The translations under genes and the position numbers were made by a program. The notes under the pieces are model-generated. The model searched no databases, was not told the DNA's origin, and saw only the letters and a list, made by a program, of their open reading frames with translations. Below are positions 11,397 through 19,239 of a stretch of 63,045 nucleotides of DNA, one piece after another. Numbering within the stretch: position 1 is the stretch's first letter; the number at the start of each line of letters is the position of its first letter. The DNA is taken from positions 1-63,045 of the forward strand of contig CANSUS010000016.1 of NCBI GenBank assembly GCA_947650155.1, in the 5' to 3' direction. The stretch comes from an uncultured Lachnospiraceae bacterium (GTDB lineage: Bacteria > Bacillota > Clostridia > Lachnospirales > Lachnospiraceae).

Positions 11397-11822
11397 TTAA
11401 TCTTCTACTACAATACCCATACTTCTTGCAGTACCGGCAATCATGCTCATTGCTGCTTCAAGACTTGCTGCATTCAAATCAGGCATTTTCAGCTCTGCAA
11501 TTTCCTGAACCTTTGCCTTGGAAATTGTCGCTACCTTTGTCTTATTCGGTACGGCAGAACCTGATTTAATATTAGCTGCTTTTTTAAGAAGTACTGCAGC
11601 AGGCGGAGTTTTTGTAATGAAGCTGAAGCTTCTGTCCGCATATACTGTAATAACGACAGGGATGACTACATCTCCTTTATCAGCCGTTCTTGCGTTGAAC
11701 TGTTTTGTAAATTCAACAATGTTAACGCCATGCTGTCCAAGAGCCGGACCAACTGGCGGCGCTGGTGTAGCTTTACCAGCAGGGATCTGTAACTTAATAT
11801 ATCCTTCTACTTTCTTTGCCAT
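11397..11822 (-). CDS. rplK: Ribosomal protein L11
   Basis: L11 binds the GTPase-associated centre of 23S rRNA and is needed for the stringent response. The sequence is canonical ([31 protein letters not shown]). The start is ATG 11822 (MAKKVEG) because AGGAGG lies 8 bases upstream; a GTG three codons earlier overlaps the SD. The protein is 141 aa. It is the first gene of rplKA after a 120-base spacer from nusG. Confidence 0.98.
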   Translation of the reverse strand: MAKKVEGYIKLQIPAGKATPAPPVGPALGQHGVNIVEFTKQFNARTADKGDVVIPVVITVYADRSFSFITKTPPAAVLLKKAANIKSGSAVPNKTKVATISKAKVQEIAELKMPDLNAASLEAAMSMIAGTARSMGIVVED

Positions 11823-11944
11823 TTTAGGCACCTCCTATAATGTGGTAATTGGCGCAATGCAGTATGCATTGCTCCCACTGCCCGCCAAAAGCAGGCATTA
11901 CTGGTTCCTTTATTTCAATCCTGCAGCGCAGGAATAAAATAACA
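11823..11944 (-). promoter_or_regulatory. nusG-rplK spacer with a strong hairpin
   Basis: On the minus strand the spacer holds a perfect 8-bp hairpin, GCAATGCA/TGCATTGC with a 3-base loop (11854-11872), then the rplK SD. No U-tract follows, so it is not a plain terminator. L1 represses rplKA in many bacteria by binding such leaders. I could not match a known L1 site and give the role only as a possibility. Confidence 0.35.
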
Positions 11945-12463
11945 TTATTGCAATCTTCTTACTTCCTCAAAACCGATCTCAACAGGCGTTTCTCTTCCAA
12001 ACAGCTCTACATTGATTGTCGCCGTCTGTTTACTCATATCCAGCTTCTGCACGATACCAACCGTATCCTTCCATACGCCTGCAACAACCGCTACGGAATC
12101 TCCTTCCGCAAAGTCAATGGATACATTTTCCATTTTAATGCCAAGCGGTTTCATTTCCGCTTCCGTAAGCGGCACCGGTTTACTTCCCGGGCCTACAAAT
12201 CCTGTAACGCCGCGGGTATTTCTTACAACGTACCATGTATCATCATTCATCACCATATTGACAAGAACATAACCCGGAAACATTTTTTTCTGCACTGTTT
12301 TTTTAGCGCCGTTTTTCATTTCCACTACTTCCTGGAGCGGAACTCTGACTTCTAATATCTCTTCCTCCAGGTGTCTGTTCTCAATCGTCTTCTCAATATT
12401 GGCTTTTACTTTGTTTTCATAACCCGAATAGGTATGCACTACATACCAGTTTGCCTCTGCCAT
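11945..12463 (-). CDS. nusG: Transcription termination/antitermination factor NusG
   Basis: RNA polymerase-binding elongation factor. At 172 aa it has the N-terminal NGN domain (WYVVHTYSGYENKVKANIEK, FPGYVLVNMVMNDDTWYVVRNTRGVTGFVG) and the C-terminal KOW domain (FAEGDSVAVVAGVWKDTVGIVQ). It lies between secE and rplK as in most Firmicutes; 16 bases separate it from secE. Confidence 0.98.
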   Translation of the reverse strand: MAEANWYVVHTYSGYENKVKANIEKTIENRHLEEEILEVRVPLQEVVEMKNGAKKTVQKKMFPGYVLVNMVMNDDTWYVVRNTRGVTGFVGPGSKPVPLTEAEMKPLGIKMENVSIDFAEGDSVAVVAGVWKDTVGIVQKLDMSKQTATINVELFGRETPVEIGFEEVRRLQ

Positions 12464-12479
12464 ACAATCATCCTCACCC

Positions 12480-12692
12480 TTACTTTACCAGGAAATCTAC
12501 ACCATTCAGAATAAAAAAATCCAATATTGTAATAACAGCTCCAACGACAACGGAAATACATACTACCGCAACCGACTGTTTGAACAATGATTGTTTATCC
12601 GGCCATGAAATCTTTTTCATTTCCGACTTTACTCCTGCAAAGAAACTGGGTTTCTGCGCTTTTTCAGTTTTTTCTGAACTTCCCATTTTCAT
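12480..12692 (-). CDS. secE: Preprotein translocase subunit SecE
   Basis: Small essential subunit of the SecYEG channel. The 70-aa protein has the short single-helix form: a conserved amphipathic stretch ([23 protein letters not shown]) followed by one membrane segment (about residues 42-65). AAGGAAAGGGC precedes the first ATG. It is cotranscribed with rpmG upstream and nusG downstream. Confidence 0.95.
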   Translation of the reverse strand: MKMGSSEKTEKAQKPSFFAGVKSEMKKISWPDKQSLFKQSVAVVCISVVVGAVITILDFFILNGVDFLVK

Positions 12693-12723
12693 GCCCTTTC
12701 CTTATTTGAAGCTTCAAATAAAA

Positions 12724-12873
12724 TTATTTGGTTTCTTTGTGTAATGTATGTGTTTTACAGAATCTGCAATATTTCTTTGTTTCCATTCTGTCAGGATGTG
12801 TCTTTTTATCTTTTGTTGTATTGTAGTTACGCTGTTTGCATTCTGTACATGCTAATGTGATTTTTGTACGCAT
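12724..12873 (-). CDS. rpmG: Ribosomal protein L33
   Basis: A 49-aa L33, read directly from the sequence: [20 protein letters not shown] at the N-terminus and [14 protein letters not shown] at the C-terminus. The two CxxC pairs (CTEC, CRFC) show the zinc-binding form. It lies 31 bases upstream of secE, the standard rpmG-secE-nusG order, and is the first gene after the promoter at 13049-13077. Confidence 0.95.
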   Translation of the reverse strand: MRTKITLACTECKQRNYNTTKDKKTHPDRMETKKYCRFCKTHTLHKETK

Positions 12874-13048
12874 AATTCTCCTTTCCATGTATGCTGTAAC
12901 TCATTACAGCATCCCATTCTGCGTAAACAGAACCTTCTTTTTTCTGTCTGCTACGCAGCGCCTCTTAAAATTATTTTCTTTCGTTATAGAGTCCTTTTGT
13001 CCAAATTTAGAGCATAAAAAAAAGACCTAAATCTTATCTCGCTTCAAT

Positions 13049-13077
13049 ACTATAGCATACGGCTGCCTTTGCGTCAA
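13049..13077 (-). promoter_or_regulatory. Promoter for rpmG-secE-nusG-rplKA
   Basis: Minus strand TTGACG (13072-13077), 17 bases, TATAGT (13049-13054), close to the vegetative consensus. The leader to rpmG is about 170 bases and includes a U-tract with no convincing hairpin before it. The promoter is back to back with the plus-strand flagellar promoter at 13144-13170. Confidence 0.8.
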
Positions 13078-13143
13078 TACTTTTTTACAGACCGGTAATT
13101 GAATCTTTTTCCGAAAATTCTTACATATTCTTACATATACTAT

Positions 13144-13170
13144 TAAAAAACCATAATAACTGACCGATAT
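13144..13170 (+). promoter_or_regulatory. Sigma-28 (FliA/SigD) promoter for the orphan FliD-like gene
   Basis: TAAA (13144-13147), exactly 15 bases, ACCGATAT (13163-13170). This matches the flagellar sigma-28 form TAAA-N15-GCCGATAA and the other five sites in this window. It lies 92 bases upstream of the FliD-like start and is good evidence that this distant gene belongs to the flagellar regulon. A CsrA-like motif CAAGGAAG (13242-13249) abuts the SD. Confidence 0.8.
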
Positions 13171-13261
13171 ACATTATAACATATGTGTAGGCATTACACA
13201 CTCTTTTAATAAAACTTTTAGAAATAAAGAAAACAGAAAGGCAAGGAAGGAGGATGCACTT

Positions 13262-14572
13262 ATGGCATACACTGCTGCACTCAATACTGCATATAATTAT
13301 TATTTATCAACTTATTCCAAATATACAAAAGGGTCTTCGCAATTCGACACACATAAGAAAAGCGAATTGCGGAATATCTATAATTCTATCGTAAAATTAA
13401 ATAAGGAATCCCCTCTTTCCATATTTGATTCTACAAAAGACACCAGAGAATTTGCGATAGATTTAAAAGAAAGCGCCCGTTCCCTGAAAAATACAATCGC
13501 TTCTTTGGGCGGACTGGATAATGACAGTTTACTGGATAAGAAAATTGCCTTCTCCAGCAACGAAGATTTCGTTACTGCAGAATATATCGGTCAAGTGAAC
13601 GGCAGCACAGAAGTCCCTTCTTTTACAATTGAAGTGGAATCTCTTGCTTCTCCACAGGTCAACGTAGGCGCTTACCTGCCGGACGAAAATTCTGCCCTTC
13701 CCGCTGATACCTATTCTTTTGATCTGAATATTAATGATCTGAATTATGAGTTTCAGTTTGCCGTCCATGAAAATGAATCCAATTATGATCTTCAGAACCG
13801 TCTGTCCCGTTTGATCAACAATGCGGACGTGGGATTGAAATCCGATATTATTATGGATGAGGAAGGCGCTTCGGCACTTCGCATTACTTCTGTGGCAACA
13901 GGACTTCCTGAAGGGAAAAAATGTCTGTTCTCTATCTCTGATATACACACGAGTAAAAAAGCTGGCGCCGTATCTTATCTGGGGATTGATTATATGGCAA
14001 GAAATGCTTCCAATGCCTCTTATCTTTTGAACGGCGAGCAGAGGACCTCTTCTTCCAATACTTTAACAATTGATAAAACTTACGAGATCACTTTAAAAAA
14101 TACCCGTACTACAGAAGGAGAGACTGCTACAATCGGACTAAAAACAGATGTGGAATCTTTGACAGATAATGTTTCTGCTTTGGCGGACGCTTATAACACA
14201 TTCATCAAAGATACTTCTTCGTATCTGGAAAAACAGCCAAAGTCCGGCCGTCTTGTTTCTGAAATGAAAGGTGTTGTATCCTTATATGCAAACGAATTGG
14301 ATGCCGTAGGTCTTTCACTTGATCAGAACGGAGAGATCAAAATTGACGAAGACGCATTGAAACAATCCGCATTGGAAAACGATGCAAAGGAAAATTTCCA
14401 TTCCGTAAAAGACTTTGCAAACTCTCTGATCCGCAAGACAGATCAGATCAGTATAGATCCCATGCACTATGCAATCAGCAAAATCGTTGCCTATAAAAAT
14501 CCAGGTAAAAATTTTGCACCGCCTTATATTACCAGTGTTTACAGCGGCATGCTTTTTAACAGTTATTGTTAA
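13262..14572 (+). CDS. FliD-like (flagellar cap related) protein, orphan
   Basis: A 436-aa protein resembling the C-terminal and middle parts of flagellar cap proteins: an extracellular-type, Ser/Asn-rich composition, no Cys until the last residue, and a coiled C-terminal region (DNVSALADAYNTFIKD, then VSLYANELDAVGLSLDQNGEIKIDEDALK) like FliD. It lacks the FliD N-terminus seen in the true fliD at 54060-55586. It lies 40 kb from the other flagellar genes but has a sigma-28 promoter. It may be a filament-associated or cap-like accessory protein. The start has GGAGG 8 bases upstream. It is followed by a strong terminator. Confidence 0.7.
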   Translation: MAYTAALNTAYNYYLSTYSKYTKGSSQFDTHKKSELRNIYNSIVKLNKESPLSIFDSTKDTREFAIDLKESARSLKNTIASLGGLDNDSLLDKKIAFSSNEDFVTAEYIGQVNGSTEVPSFTIEVESLASPQVNVGAYLPDENSALPADTYSFDLNINDLNYEFQFAVHENESNYDLQNRLSRLINNADVGLKSDIIMDEEGASALRITSVATGLPEGKKCLFSISDIHTSKKAGAVSYLGIDYMARNASNASYLLNGEQRTSSSNTLTIDKTYEITLKNTRTTEGETATIGLKTDVESLTDNVSALADAYNTFIKDTSSYLEKQPKSGRLVSEMKGVVSLYANELDAVGLSLDQNGEIKIDEDALKQSALENDAKENFHSVKDFANSLIRKTDQISIDPMHYAISKIVAYKNPGKNFAPPYITSVYSGMLFNSYC

Positions 14573-14583
14573 ATGCATTGAAC

Positions 14584-14616
14584 AACAGCCCTGTGGAAAT
14601 CTTCCACAGGGCTGTT
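14584..14616 (+). terminator. Terminator of the FliD-like gene
   Basis: A perfect 15-bp stem (AACAGCCCTGTGGAA with its complement) around ATC, followed by TTTTAT on the plus strand. It lies 11 bases after the FliD-like stop. The carboxyltransferase gene ends on the other side at 14668, so the hairpin may act in both directions, though the U-tract favours plus. Confidence 0.9.
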
Positions 14617-14667
14617 TTATAGGAAATACATCATTTCTATTTTACTTGCCGCATACCGCCTTTTTGA

Positions 14668-16302
14668 TTACAGCGGAATGTTTCCATGCTTTTTCGCCGG
14701 CTGCTCTGCCTCTTTCGTCCGGAGCGCTCTCAATGCTTTTAATAAAGAAGCTCTTGTTTCCTCCGGCTTTATTACTTCATTCACATACCCTCTCGCTGCT
14801 GCAACATAAGGGTTCAAAAACCGTTCCTCATACTCCTTTTTACACTGCTCCCGCATTTCTTCAGGATTCTCAGCAGCCTTAATTTTTCTCTTAAATGCAA
14901 TATTCACTGCACCTTCTGCTCCCATTACCGCAATTTCCGCGATCGGCCATGCAAATACCATGTCCGCTCCCATTTCTTTTGAATTCATAGCAATGTAAGC
15001 GCCGCCATACGCCTTTCGCATAATCACGGAAATTTTAGGTACGGTAGCTTCTGAATATGCATATAAGATTTTAGCTCCGTGGCGGATAATACCACTGTGT
15101 TCCTGCGCTGTTCCCGGCAAAAACGCCGGAACGTCAACCAATGTAATAAGCGGAATGTTAAAACAGTCACAAAACCGGATAAAACGCGCCATCTTATCAG
15201 AGGCATGCACATCCAGGGAACCTCCCATCGATGCCGGCTGGTTTGCAACTATACCGACCACCTCTCCATCCATTCTGGCAAATCCGACTACGGCATTTTC
15301 CGCAAAATCTTTGTGCACTTCAAAAAAGCTGTTTTCATCCGCAATACAGTCGATGACTTCCTTTACGTTATACGCCTTTCTCGAATTATCCGGGACAATC
15401 TCACAAATTCTTTTTGCTTTTTGTTCTTCTTCTTTTGAAAATACACTTTTACGAAGCTGTCCCACTTTATGCAGCACTCTTCCAGCGCTCTTACCTGCAG
15501 TAAGCGCCTGTTTTCCCTGTAAGGATAAGATGACAGGCGTTTTTTCATCATAACTGCTCGGAAGATATGTTAACAGCTTACGAACTCCCATCAGGCATTC
15601 GCCTTCCGTATCATATGTAAAGTGGGATACCCCGCTCTTTTTCGCATGAACCTGCGCGCCTCCCAGTTCTTCCACAGATACTTCTTCATTAATAACCGTC
15701 TTTACCACATTCGGGCCGGTAATAAACATTTTAGAAGTATTTCTTACCATAAAAATGAAATCGCAAATAGCAGGCGCATAGCAGGCGCCCCCTGAACACG
15801 GTCCTAAAATAACCGCTATCTGCGGAATCATCCCGGATGCTTTTGTGTGTCTTAAAAACATCCCACTGTAGCCGCTTAAAGAAGAAATCCCTTCTTCGAT
15901 TCTTGCTCCGCCGCTGTCATTAATGCAGATAAGCGGCGCTTTCATTTCCATTGCCATATCCTGAATCCGGCATATTTTCATGGAATGATATTCCCCAAGC
16001 GTACCTCCGATCACAGTAAAATCTTCACTCGCCACAAATACAAGGCGGCCGTCTATCTCTCCATATCCGGTTACAACGCCATCGCCTGCCACTCTTCTCT
16101 TATCCAGGTCAAAATCATCAATTCTGGATTCTATAAATCCATCCACTTCCACAAAACTGCCTTCATCCAGCAAAACTTCAATTCTCTCTCTTGCCGTCAT
16201 CTTTCCTGCTTCATGCTGCTTATTAATGCGTGACTGTCCGCCTCCTAAGAGTGCCTTACGTCTTCTTTCGTCCAAATCCTTATTTGCTTCTTCCCAAGTC
16301 AT
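14668..16302 (-). CDS. Acyl-CoA carboxylase/decarboxylase carboxyltransferase subunit
   Basis: A 544-aa member of the biotin-dependent carboxyltransferase family (propionyl-CoA carboxylase beta / methylmalonyl-CoA decarboxylase alpha type). It moves a carboxyl group between carboxybiotin and an acyl-CoA. Both crotonase-like halves are visible: the N-half oxyanion motif (NDSGGARIEEGI, GPCSGGACYAPA) and the C-half (DVPAFLPGTAQEHSGIIRHGAK, RKAYGGAYIAMNSK). It ends in the usual KKHGNIPL. No biotin carrier or membrane subunit is adjacent, so the substrate and whether it runs as carboxylase or decarboxylase cannot be told. Its promoter carries a FabT-like palindrome. Confidence 0.9.
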   Translation of the reverse strand: MTWEEANKDLDERRRKALLGGGQSRINKQHEAGKMTARERIEVLLDEGSFVEVDGFIESRIDDFDLDKRRVAGDGVVTGYGEIDGRLVFVASEDFTVIGGTLGEYHSMKICRIQDMAMEMKAPLICINDSGGARIEEGISSLSGYSGMFLRHTKASGMIPQIAVILGPCSGGACYAPAICDFIFMVRNTSKMFITGPNVVKTVINEEVSVEELGGAQVHAKKSGVSHFTYDTEGECLMGVRKLLTYLPSSYDEKTPVILSLQGKQALTAGKSAGRVLHKVGQLRKSVFSKEEEQKAKRICEIVPDNSRKAYNVKEVIDCIADENSFFEVHKDFAENAVVGFARMDGEVVGIVANQPASMGGSLDVHASDKMARFIRFCDCFNIPLITLVDVPAFLPGTAQEHSGIIRHGAKILYAYSEATVPKISVIMRKAYGGAYIAMNSKEMGADMVFAWPIAEIAVMGAEGAVNIAFKRKIKAAENPEEMREQCKKEYEERFLNPYVAAARGYVNEVIKPEETRASLLKALRALRTKEAEQPAKKHGNIPL

Positions 16303-16356
16303 ATCCTGCTCCTATCCGCTTTTATTTGTTATTCTAATATTTTGCAAGTATAATAT

Positions 16357-16369
16357 TTTGAGTTTCAAA
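16357..16369 (-). promoter_or_regulatory. FabT/FabR-like operator
   Basis: TTTGAGTTTCAAA (minus strand TTTGAAACTCAAA), two inverted TTTGA half sites with a 3-base spacer. This is the form reported for the MarR-type fatty-acid repressors FabT/FabR of Firmicutes. It lies just downstream of the -10 of the carboxyltransferase promoter, where binding would block transcription. The short motif could arise by chance. Confidence 0.4.
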
Positions 16370-16379
16370 CTTTTTGAAT

Positions 16380-16408
16380 ATTATAACACATCCTTTTTTC
16401 AATTGCAA
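16380..16408 (-). promoter_or_regulatory. Promoter for the carboxyltransferase gene
   Basis: Minus strand TTGCAA (16403-16408), 17 bases, TATAAT (16380-16385), about 80 bases upstream of the start codon. It lies between the glf 3' end and the carboxyltransferase start, so this gene is a separate unit. Confidence 0.7.
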
Positions 16409-16436
16409 CCGGAAAACTTCATCAATCTCAATTCCA

Positions 16437-16522
16437 TGTAACCGTTCGGGCTTCCGTCTGCGGGCAGATCAGTCTTCTAAAAGGAACCCTTTGGAAGACG
16501 TCAGCCGCCCGGGCAGCCCTTC
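16437..16522 (-). repeat. Intergenic repeat, copy 2 (3' of glf)
   Basis: Second copy of the element at 148-226, with the same order TAACCGTTC, CTGC-rich stretch, CAGATCAG, TAAAAGGA, GTCAGC. It touches the glf stop. Internal pairing (GTCTTC with GAAGAC) could end the glf transcript. The conserved blocks lie in the arms and edges, and the middle differs. Confidence 0.55.
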
Positions 16523-17640
16523 TATTTTTCCTCTTCACACATTTTCCACGCTGCCTCAATCACTTTATCCATATCATAATATTTATACTGTCCAAGTCTT
16601 CCTCCAAACAGCACATTCTTTTCTTTTTTGGCAAGCTCCTGATATTTTGCAAAAAGAGTTTCATTTTTCTCATCGTTCATTGGATAATAGGGTTCGTCCC
16701 CCTTTTTCCAGTTTGCAGGATATTCTCTTGTGATCACGGTATCCGGCTGTTTTCCAAATTCAAAATGCTTATGTTCTATGATCCTCGTATACGGCACATC
16801 CTGTTTCGTATAATTTACTACCGCATTTCCCTGATAATTTTCTTCTCCTTTTAACACTTCCTCTTCAAACCGAAGCGAACGGTATTCCAATTCACCGAGA
16901 CAGTAGTCAAAATATTCGTCTATCATTCCGGTATATAATACTTTGTCAAAGGTAACTTTCCTTTCGCCTGCTTCCTCATTCTCCTGTAAAAACTGCCTGT
17001 ACTCCACTCCCAGTAATACCGGGATATCCGCAAGCATATTTTCCACCATACGCGTATAGCCGCCTTTAGGTATTCCCTGATACGGATCATTAAAGTAATT
17101 ATTATCATAAGTAAACCGTAACGGCAGTCTTTTGATAATAAAAGCGGGCAGATCCTTACATTCACGCCCCCACTGCTTTTGCGTATACCCTTTTACCAGC
17201 TTTTCATATACGTCAGTACCTACTAAAGAAAGCGCCTGTTCCTCTAAATTCCCGGGCTCGCATATTCCCAGATCCGCAATCTGTTCTTCTATCTTTTTCT
17301 TCGCTTCCGCCGGCGTTACAATTCCCCACATTTTGCTGAACGTATTCATATTGAACGGAAGATTATACAGTTCATCTCCAAAACGGGCAATGGGTGAATT
17401 AATATAATGATTAAACCTTACAAACCGGTTTACATAATCCCAAACTTCTTGATTGGAGGTATGAAAAATATGTGCGCCGTATTTATGCACCTGTATCCCT
17501 TCCACATTCTCCGTAAAAATATTTCCTGCCACATTGGGACGTTTATCTATCACAAAACAAGTCTTGTTTTTTTCTTTCATCTTGTTTGCAAATACCGCTC
17601 CAAAAAGTCCTGCTCCTACCACTAAATAATCGTAATGCAT
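16522..17640 (-). CDS. glf: UDP-galactopyranose mutase
   Basis: FAD enzyme that converts UDP-galactopyranose to UDP-galactofuranose for cell-surface glycans. The 372-aa length is typical. Visible: FAD-binding VVGAGLFGAVFANKM, CFVIDKRPNVAGNIF, HKYGAHIFHTSN, NLPFNMNTF, KGYTQKQWGR, RLPLRFTYDNNYF and the C-terminal FGGRLGQYKYYDMD. AGGAGCAGG precedes the ATG. It opens the left flank of the glycan island and implies that galactofuranose is one of the sugars made. Confidence 0.97.
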   Translation of the reverse strand: MHYDYLVVGAGLFGAVFANKMKEKNKTCFVIDKRPNVAGNIFTENVEGIQVHKYGAHIFHTSNQEVWDYVNRFVRFNHYINSPIARFGDELYNLPFNMNTFSKMWGIVTPAEAKKKIEEQIADLGICEPGNLEEQALSLVGTDVYEKLVKGYTQKQWGRECKDLPAFIIKRLPLRFTYDNNYFNDPYQGIPKGGYTRMVENMLADIPVLLGVEYRQFLQENEEAGERKVTFDKVLYTGMIDEYFDYCLGELEYRSLRFEEEVLKGEENYQGNAVVNYTKQDVPYTRIIEHKHFEFGKQPDTVITREYPANWKKGDEPYYPMNDEKNETLFAKYQELAKKEKNVLFGGRLGQYKYYDMDKVIEAAWKMCEEEK

Positions 17641-17698
17641 CTCGTTCCTGCTCCTTTCTTCCCTCCTGCCATACCGCCTGCGGCGGCACAGACAATCC

Positions 17699-18979
17699 TT
17701 AAGATTTTTCCCTGAGTTCTCTTGCCAGCTCCAGAAAAACTGGCTTATGCATAAATAAAAATGCCTGACGGCTGTAAAATTTATTAAATACCTTGAAAAA
17801 GTCTTCCTCTGTCTCTAAAATCCTTCCCTCCATATCTACAAAAACAACAGAGGGCGTATATTCTTCCAATGAAAAAATATCCCTGCACAGGATAAAGCGC
17901 TTTCCTCCCTCACGGTTTTCTTTTGTATTTGTAATTTCTATCCCGGGATTTACCGCCAGTATACCTGCCTTCAGATCATCGGTATCCAGATCTTCCTCTA
18001 AGGTTCTAATCTCCACCCATGCGGCCTCCGCTAATATGGACCGCAGCTTCTCCTCATTTCTATCCAGCTCAAAAATCCTGTTTTTTCCCGCCTTTCCCGT
18101 CACTCCGTGGAGGGCGTCGTCATAGGCGCTCATAACTGTTTTTGTTCGGCTCTGTTCCCCTTTATAAAATCCATCGTAAAAAATTTCAAACATATCTTCC
18201 AAAAAACTTTCACACATTTTTTCCAGTTTCTCTTCTTCCGTATATTTAATAAAGAAACTAATCCAGTTACGCCATGCATAATACGTAGGAAACGTATTGA
18301 CCGCTTCTTTTTTGGCTCCCATAGAATGCAGGACTTTGGAGGCTCCCACGGAAGCGACCTTATACCCTGCAAGATTACAGCGGTATCCCCATTCCGTATC
18401 ATCCCAGTACAGGAAATTCTCCTCCGGCAGCATACCGATCTTTTTAATTAACGACGTCCTTACCAGAACGGAACAGGCCGCAACGGCATCCGAATATACC
18501 ACCTCAGGCATGCTTCCGTCTTCCAGAAAATTACAGTATTTCGCCTCGCAGCAAAAACGTTCAAAATCCACGTCAATTCCAAACTGCTGCACATAGTCCG
18601 GCGCCTCCATATGATATACTTTGGACCCCGCCATCCCCACGGTATCGTTCTGCTCCATAAAATCATAAAGCGCGCCAATTGCATTTTCGTCCACCAATAC
18701 GTCATTATCCAGGCACCAGATATAGGTATAGCCCCTCTCCATCGCATATCGGATTCCTGTATTAAACCCGCCCGATCCGCCAAGGTTCTCTGCATTCTCC
18801 AGCAACGTCAGTTTTCCTTCGTATTTCTCCCGGATACATTTTACAGAATCATCTGTTGAAGCATTGTCTACAACGATAATATCAAAATCTTTAAAAGAAG
18901 ACTCCAACACGCTCTGTATACATTCTGTTACATATCCGCTTTTATTATAATTACATATAACCGCCGCAATAGGATTCAT
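17699..18979 (-). CDS. Family 2 glycosyltransferase (rhamnosyl/galactofuranosyl-type)
   Basis: A 426-aa GT-A enzyme: AVICNYNKSGYVTECIQSVL, IIVVDNASTDDSVK, GGSGGFNTGIRYAMERGY and WCLDNDVLV (the DxD-like metal site) in the first 100 residues, then WDDTEWGYRCNLAG. The GGSGGFN form is common in rhamnosyl- and galactofuranosyltransferases. Next to glf, a galactofuranosyltransferase role is reasonable but unproven. The C-terminal 170 residues form an extra domain I do not recognise. GGAGGAG precedes the ATG. Confidence 0.85.
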   Translation of the reverse strand: MNPIAAVICNYNKSGYVTECIQSVLESSFKDFDIIVVDNASTDDSVKCIREKYEGKLTLLENAENLGGSGGFNTGIRYAMERGYTYIWCLDNDVLVDENAIGALYDFMEQNDTVGMAGSKVYHMEAPDYVQQFGIDVDFERFCCEAKYCNFLEDGSMPEVVYSDAVAACSVLVRTSLIKKIGMLPEENFLYWDDTEWGYRCNLAGYKVASVGASKVLHSMGAKKEAVNTFPTYYAWRNWISFFIKYTEEEKLEKMCESFLEDMFEIFYDGFYKGEQSRTKTVMSAYDDALHGVTGKAGKNRIFELDRNEEKLRSILAEAAWVEIRTLEEDLDTDDLKAGILAVNPGIEITNTKENREGGKRFILCRDIFSLEEYTPSVVFVDMEGRILETEEDFFKVFNKFYSRQAFLFMHKPVFLELARELREKS

Positions 18980-19239
18980 TTTCGACCGCTCCTCCCGATT
19001 CGTATCCGAAAAAAGCAGTCATTCACCAAAAGATGAAAAAACTGCTTATTTCCTTCCTGCTCTTAACAAAGAATAGCAGAACAATTTCCAAAAGTAAAGG
19101 AAAATATTTGACAAATATTAAGCTAAAAAGTGTGAAATTTATATGCACAAGTAAATATTCTGTGTTAGAATACAGAAGTAACAAAAAATGGAGTAATATT
19201 GATTGACATGCGTACCAAAGCGCGCTGAAAGGCAGCTAT

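Noticed and set aside
12880-13048. tRNA gene upstream of rpmG-secE, as in some bacteria
   Set aside because: No cloverleaf, T-loop (GGTTCNANNCC) or acceptor pairing could be found on either strand.
19080-19239. Sigma-28 or strong sigma-A promoter before the CgeB-like gene
   Set aside because: TTGACA (19108-19113) has no good -10 at 16-18 bases, TAGAAT (19166-19171) has no -35, and no TAAA-N15-CCGAT site exists.
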